Assembly: GCF_007680605.1 (NCBI RefSeq)
Contig: NZ_VEIO01000012.1
Coordinates: 23,864-87,863 of the forward strand
Direction: 5' to 3'
Source: Paenibacillus xylanexedens
Lineage (GTDB): Bacteria > Bacillota > Bacilli > Paenibacillales > Paenibacillaceae
Length of the DNA stretch: 64,000 bases
Numbering within the stretch: position 1 is the first letter of the stretch; each line of letters opens with the position of its first letter. This document shows positions 61,529 to 64,000 of this stretch, in pieces. Below the pieces are notes generated by a model that was given only the letters and a program-made list of their open reading frames with translations, was not told where the DNA came from and did not search any database. A program made the translations under genes and the position numbers.

Positions 61529-62548
61529 TGTTAGAATTTGAATATAGTTTCTAAGAGGCTGTTCAATGATGCCCTTCATTGCAGAAGCAGGTCTTAAGGT
61601 ACAACGTTTCATGTTTTAGTGTTGAATGAGACGACTATAGGAGAATCGTCAGCAGACTTTCCTTTTAGAGATATGCTCATGGTTAATTCACTTTGTTAAT
61701 GCAGTTCCAGCGTAGTAGATCGCACGAACTTGGATTTGAAGTGTTTAATATTCTCAAAATGAGAGAATAAGCTAAGAAACCTCCTATTTTGTCTTCTTGT
61801 AGACATCTTTATAATTTACCCTATTGAAACCTTTAAGTTTCAAAAAAAAAATTAACAGGATTTATAGTAAAAATAAAATCCTTGTTCCAATAAAATACAA
61901 ATTGATGTATAATATTACCTTAAACGATCTATTGTGAGTTTTTTTTTACAAATTTTTGATGTATTATTTTTTTATTAAAAATACATTATTTTAAAAATAA
62001 CAGAGTATGGAATTTTATTATAATGTGCTATTTTGTACTGTTTGTTTCCTCAAAATAAGTATGTGCTAAGTACTCTTTAATGAAATCTTCAGAAACATTT
62101 TTGTAATGGTACAGAATATTAACTAAAAACAAGTCTTCTCGCTATAATTTATGGCTAAAATGTGCTCATAGAAGCTTGGTTGCTACTGTCTAACAAGAAG
62201 AATGATAGGGCTAGGATGTGACGATTTTGAGGTGATTAACGCATTATGAATTTACTCGGAAGGCAAACCTGATGTACTCGGCCGTTGCATGTGAAACGGA
62301 TTGTAAGTGATAATATCGCTTCGCATGCATCTTTGTACACAAAAAAAGAAGAGATTTTTGTGATGGTTCTATAACAGGATGACTACTGAATTCCTTAAGT
62401 CTTCAATGGTTTAGTGTAAGCAGTGAGAGTTGGATTAGCCTTAATTTGCATCGATTGATCAATTAATAACTGAAGTGAAAGATGAGAGGATAATTAATTC
62501 ATCTATAAAATGTGCACATCATCTAAAATTTAAGGAGGCAATTCATTT
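61529..62548. other. A+T-rich gap upstream of the NRPS gene
   Basis: About 1 kb without a supported gene. TATAAT at 61908 has only a weak -35 and lies 640 bases from the NRPS start, so either the leader is long or the real promoter is not recognised. The final 150 bases are A+T-rich, with AAGGAGG before the start. Confidence 0.5.
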
Positions 62549-64000
62549 ATGTTGAATTCACCTAATTATCCATTAACGAACGCACAGAAGAGAATTTGGA
62601 ATACTGAAAAAATATTGCCGAATACAGGGTTGAGTGCTCCATTGTTCTCTTTAAAATTAGAACCTAAAAGGGGCTCCATAGACTACAGTTTGTTAATAAA
62701 TGCAATCAATATCCTCGCTGAACGTAATCCTATCCTTCACACTCGAGTCTTTGGAGAAGATGAGCCTAGACAGTATTTTCGAGAGTCTAGCGACATTAGT
62801 TTGAAAGTAGTTGACGGATCGAAGATTGATGTAGATTCATATCTTTTGGAAGAGTCAAAAAAAATAATGACACTAGGGAATCTAGAGTTAATTCAATTTC
62901 AAATTATTCAAATAAACGAAAATGAATGTGTCATATTGTTTCGAATACATCACATTATTTGCGATGGTTACACTGCAGAATTGATTGCAAAGGAAATTAT
63001 GGATATTTATGTTGAGTTATTGAGGGGCGAAGTTTCTCCTGGAATAAATTCATCTTACATAGATTTTATTAATAGTGAGCTTGAGTATGTAAATTCAGAT
63101 TCTTTTGTTAGAGATAGAGAGTTTTGGCTACAGGAGTTCGAAAACTATACTTATGATAATCAGGATATCTTATATGGTAAAAGGTCCGAAAGCACGGTAG
63201 GCAAAAGGAAGTCTTTTACTATTACGCCTGAGATGTATGATGGCATTAGAAAGTTTTGCAAAGAAAATGAGATTACTATGTTTACTATGTTGTTTTCGGC
63301 ATTCCACCTGTATCTTCATAAAGTGACCTCAAATAATGATCAAGTTATCGGAACTTACTACGCTAATCGTTCAAATGCCAGTGAGCAAGGAATGTTTGGC
63401 ATGTTCGTAAGTACCGTGCCATTTCGAATGCTTATTAAAGATGGGCAGGATGTCCTGTCTTTTATTAAAGCTGTTTATGAGAAAAAATCGGCTATTGCTG
63501 CGCATCAAAAATACCCCTACAACTTGCTTGTTAATGAAGTGCGTCAGAATACTAAACGTAAGGAACCATTGTTCCGTGTGGCAATGAATTTTCAAAGATC
63601 TCCCCTTTTCGAAAATGAGATATTCGAATATGAACTGGACCTTGTTTTTGGTGGTCACGAAGAGAATGAACTATTGATTAGAGCGCAACATAGTAAGGCA
63701 AAAAAAAGTTTGAAAATGGACTTTGATTATCGTATAGATCTATTCTCTGATGATGAAGTTACGTTGATATTTTCCCATATATCTAATCTGATCAAGCAGA
63801 TTATCAAAGATCCTCATCAATTGATTGATGAACTTGACTTTATTTCTTCTGAAGAAAATGACAAATTGCTAATTGATTTTAACGATACGACGGCGGAGTA
63901 TCCGAAAGACCAACCGATTCACGCGCTGTTTGAGGAGCAGGCAGATCGAACACCGGAAGCGGTGGCGGTTGTCTTCGAGGCTGTGCAACTGACGTATGGC
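62549..64000 (+). CDS. Nonribosomal peptide synthetase, 5' part (condensation domain, start of adenylation domain)
   Basis: 484 codons from ATG 62549 (AAGGAGG, 10-base spacing), open to the window end. Residues about 5-440 are a condensation domain: start YPLTNAQKRIWNTEK, catalytic HHIICDG at 134-140 (His135), and the C-terminal part ending NDKLLIDFND. The A-domain entry TTAEYPKDQPIHALFEEQ, then RTPEAVAVVFEAVQLTYG follows. An N-terminal C domain on the first visible protein means it takes an acyl starter or a peptide from another protein. Product unknown. G+C jumps abruptly at the C/A border (about 28% in the 103 bases before, about 58% in the 117 bases after, by hand count). Confidence 0.93.
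   Translation, partial: MLNSPNYPLTNAQKRIWNTEKILPNTGLSAPLFSLKLEPKRGSIDYSLLINAINILAERNPILHTRVFGEDEPRQYFRESSDISLKVVDGSKIDVDSYLLEESKKIMTLGNLELIQFQIIQINENECVILFRIHHIICDGYTAELIAKEIMDIYVELLRGEVSPGINSSYIDFINSELEYVNSDSFVRDREFWLQEFENYTYDNQDILYGKRSESTVGKRKSFTITPEMYDGIRKFCKENEITMFTMLFSAFHLYLHKVTSNNDQVIGTYYANRSNASEQGMFGMFVSTVPFRMLIKDGQDVLSFIKAVYEKKSAIAAHQKYPYNLLVNEVRQNTKRKEPLFRVAMNFQRSPLFENEIFEYELDLVFGGHEENELLIRAQHSKAKKSLKMDFDYRIDLFSDDEVTLIFSHISNLIKQIIKDPHQLIDELDFISSEENDKLLIDFNDTTAEYPKDQPIHALFEEQADRTPEAVAVVFEAVQLTYG

Noticed and set aside
61908..61913. TATAAT as promoter of the NRPS gene
   Set aside because: No acceptable -35 and 640 bases upstream of the start.
1..64000. tRNA, rRNA, transposase or prophage genes
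   Set aside because: I looked for the usual signatures (CCA ends with cloverleaf arms, DDE or recombinase motifs, phage structural genes) and saw none.

Overview
The window looks like a chromosomal segment of a Paenibacillus-type spore-forming Firmicute. The evidence is near-identical alpha/beta SASP genes, yunB, a lytH-like gene and ylbJ homologues, a futalosine-pathway gene (mqnE), S-box and T-box leaders, strong AGGAGG ribosome-binding sites with frequent TTG/GTG starts, and gene neighbourhoods that recall Bacillus subtilis (yunB-lytH-lipA-yutD; yutI-yuzB-yutJ-yutM; yjbI-pepF). Species cannot be fixed by reading alone. No rRNA, tRNA, transposase, phage gene or CRISPR array was seen.

Layout. 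1-5.1 kb: partial sugar/inositol-type dehydrogenase, a decayed gene, an HxlR regulator, then zwf and gnd (oxidative pentose phosphate steps). 5.3-13.4 kb: sporulation and housekeeping genes (yunB, lytH-like, lipA, yutD, nadK, ylbJ), a 31-residue microprotein, truncated haemoglobin, DUF2225, a YycC-type/zinc-knuckle pair. 13.5-22.7 kb: oligoendopeptidase F, two SASP genes flanking galM and a T-box-controlled trpS, a YfhP-like membrane hydrolase, SCO, a TOPRIM protein. 22.8-30.4 kb: MFS transporter, a membrane-anchored transglutaminase, and two tandem class B penicillin-binding proteins. 30.5-37.4 kb: a manganese-type ABC transporter (substrate-binding protein, ATPase, two permeases) behind a probable MntR box, HAD phosphatase, DUF456, and a SpoVB/MurJ-like flippase. 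37.7-45.3 kb: DUF2515, thioredoxin-like protein, a repeat cluster, ctaA, a HEPN protein, and the SAM-riboswitch-controlled metNIQ methionine importer. 45.3-55.7 kb: DUF2167, SDR, Fe-S proteins (Nfu, A-type carrier), YuzB, NDH-2-like YutJ, mqnE, an NAD(P)-binding reductase with a palindromic operator, a frameshifted VOC gene, rarD, Nudix and MFS.

55.7-64 kb is visibly more A+T rich and looks like an accessory region: a regulator made of a degenerate ABC ATPase fused to a LytTR DNA-binding domain, an ABC-2 exporter behind a matching direct-repeat operator, an accessory SecA, and the start of a nonribosomal peptide synthetase that runs off the window.

Most notable unexplained signals: (i) a structured RNA motif present twice, in the leaders of gnd and trpS, with three stems kept by compensatory changes; (ii) a four-copy 28-bp repeat cluster upstream of ctaA arranged as two direct plus two inverted copies; (iii) the dead-ABC/LytTR regulator with 21-bp-spaced operator repeats; (iv) an abrupt G+C jump at the condensation/adenylation junction of the NRPS.
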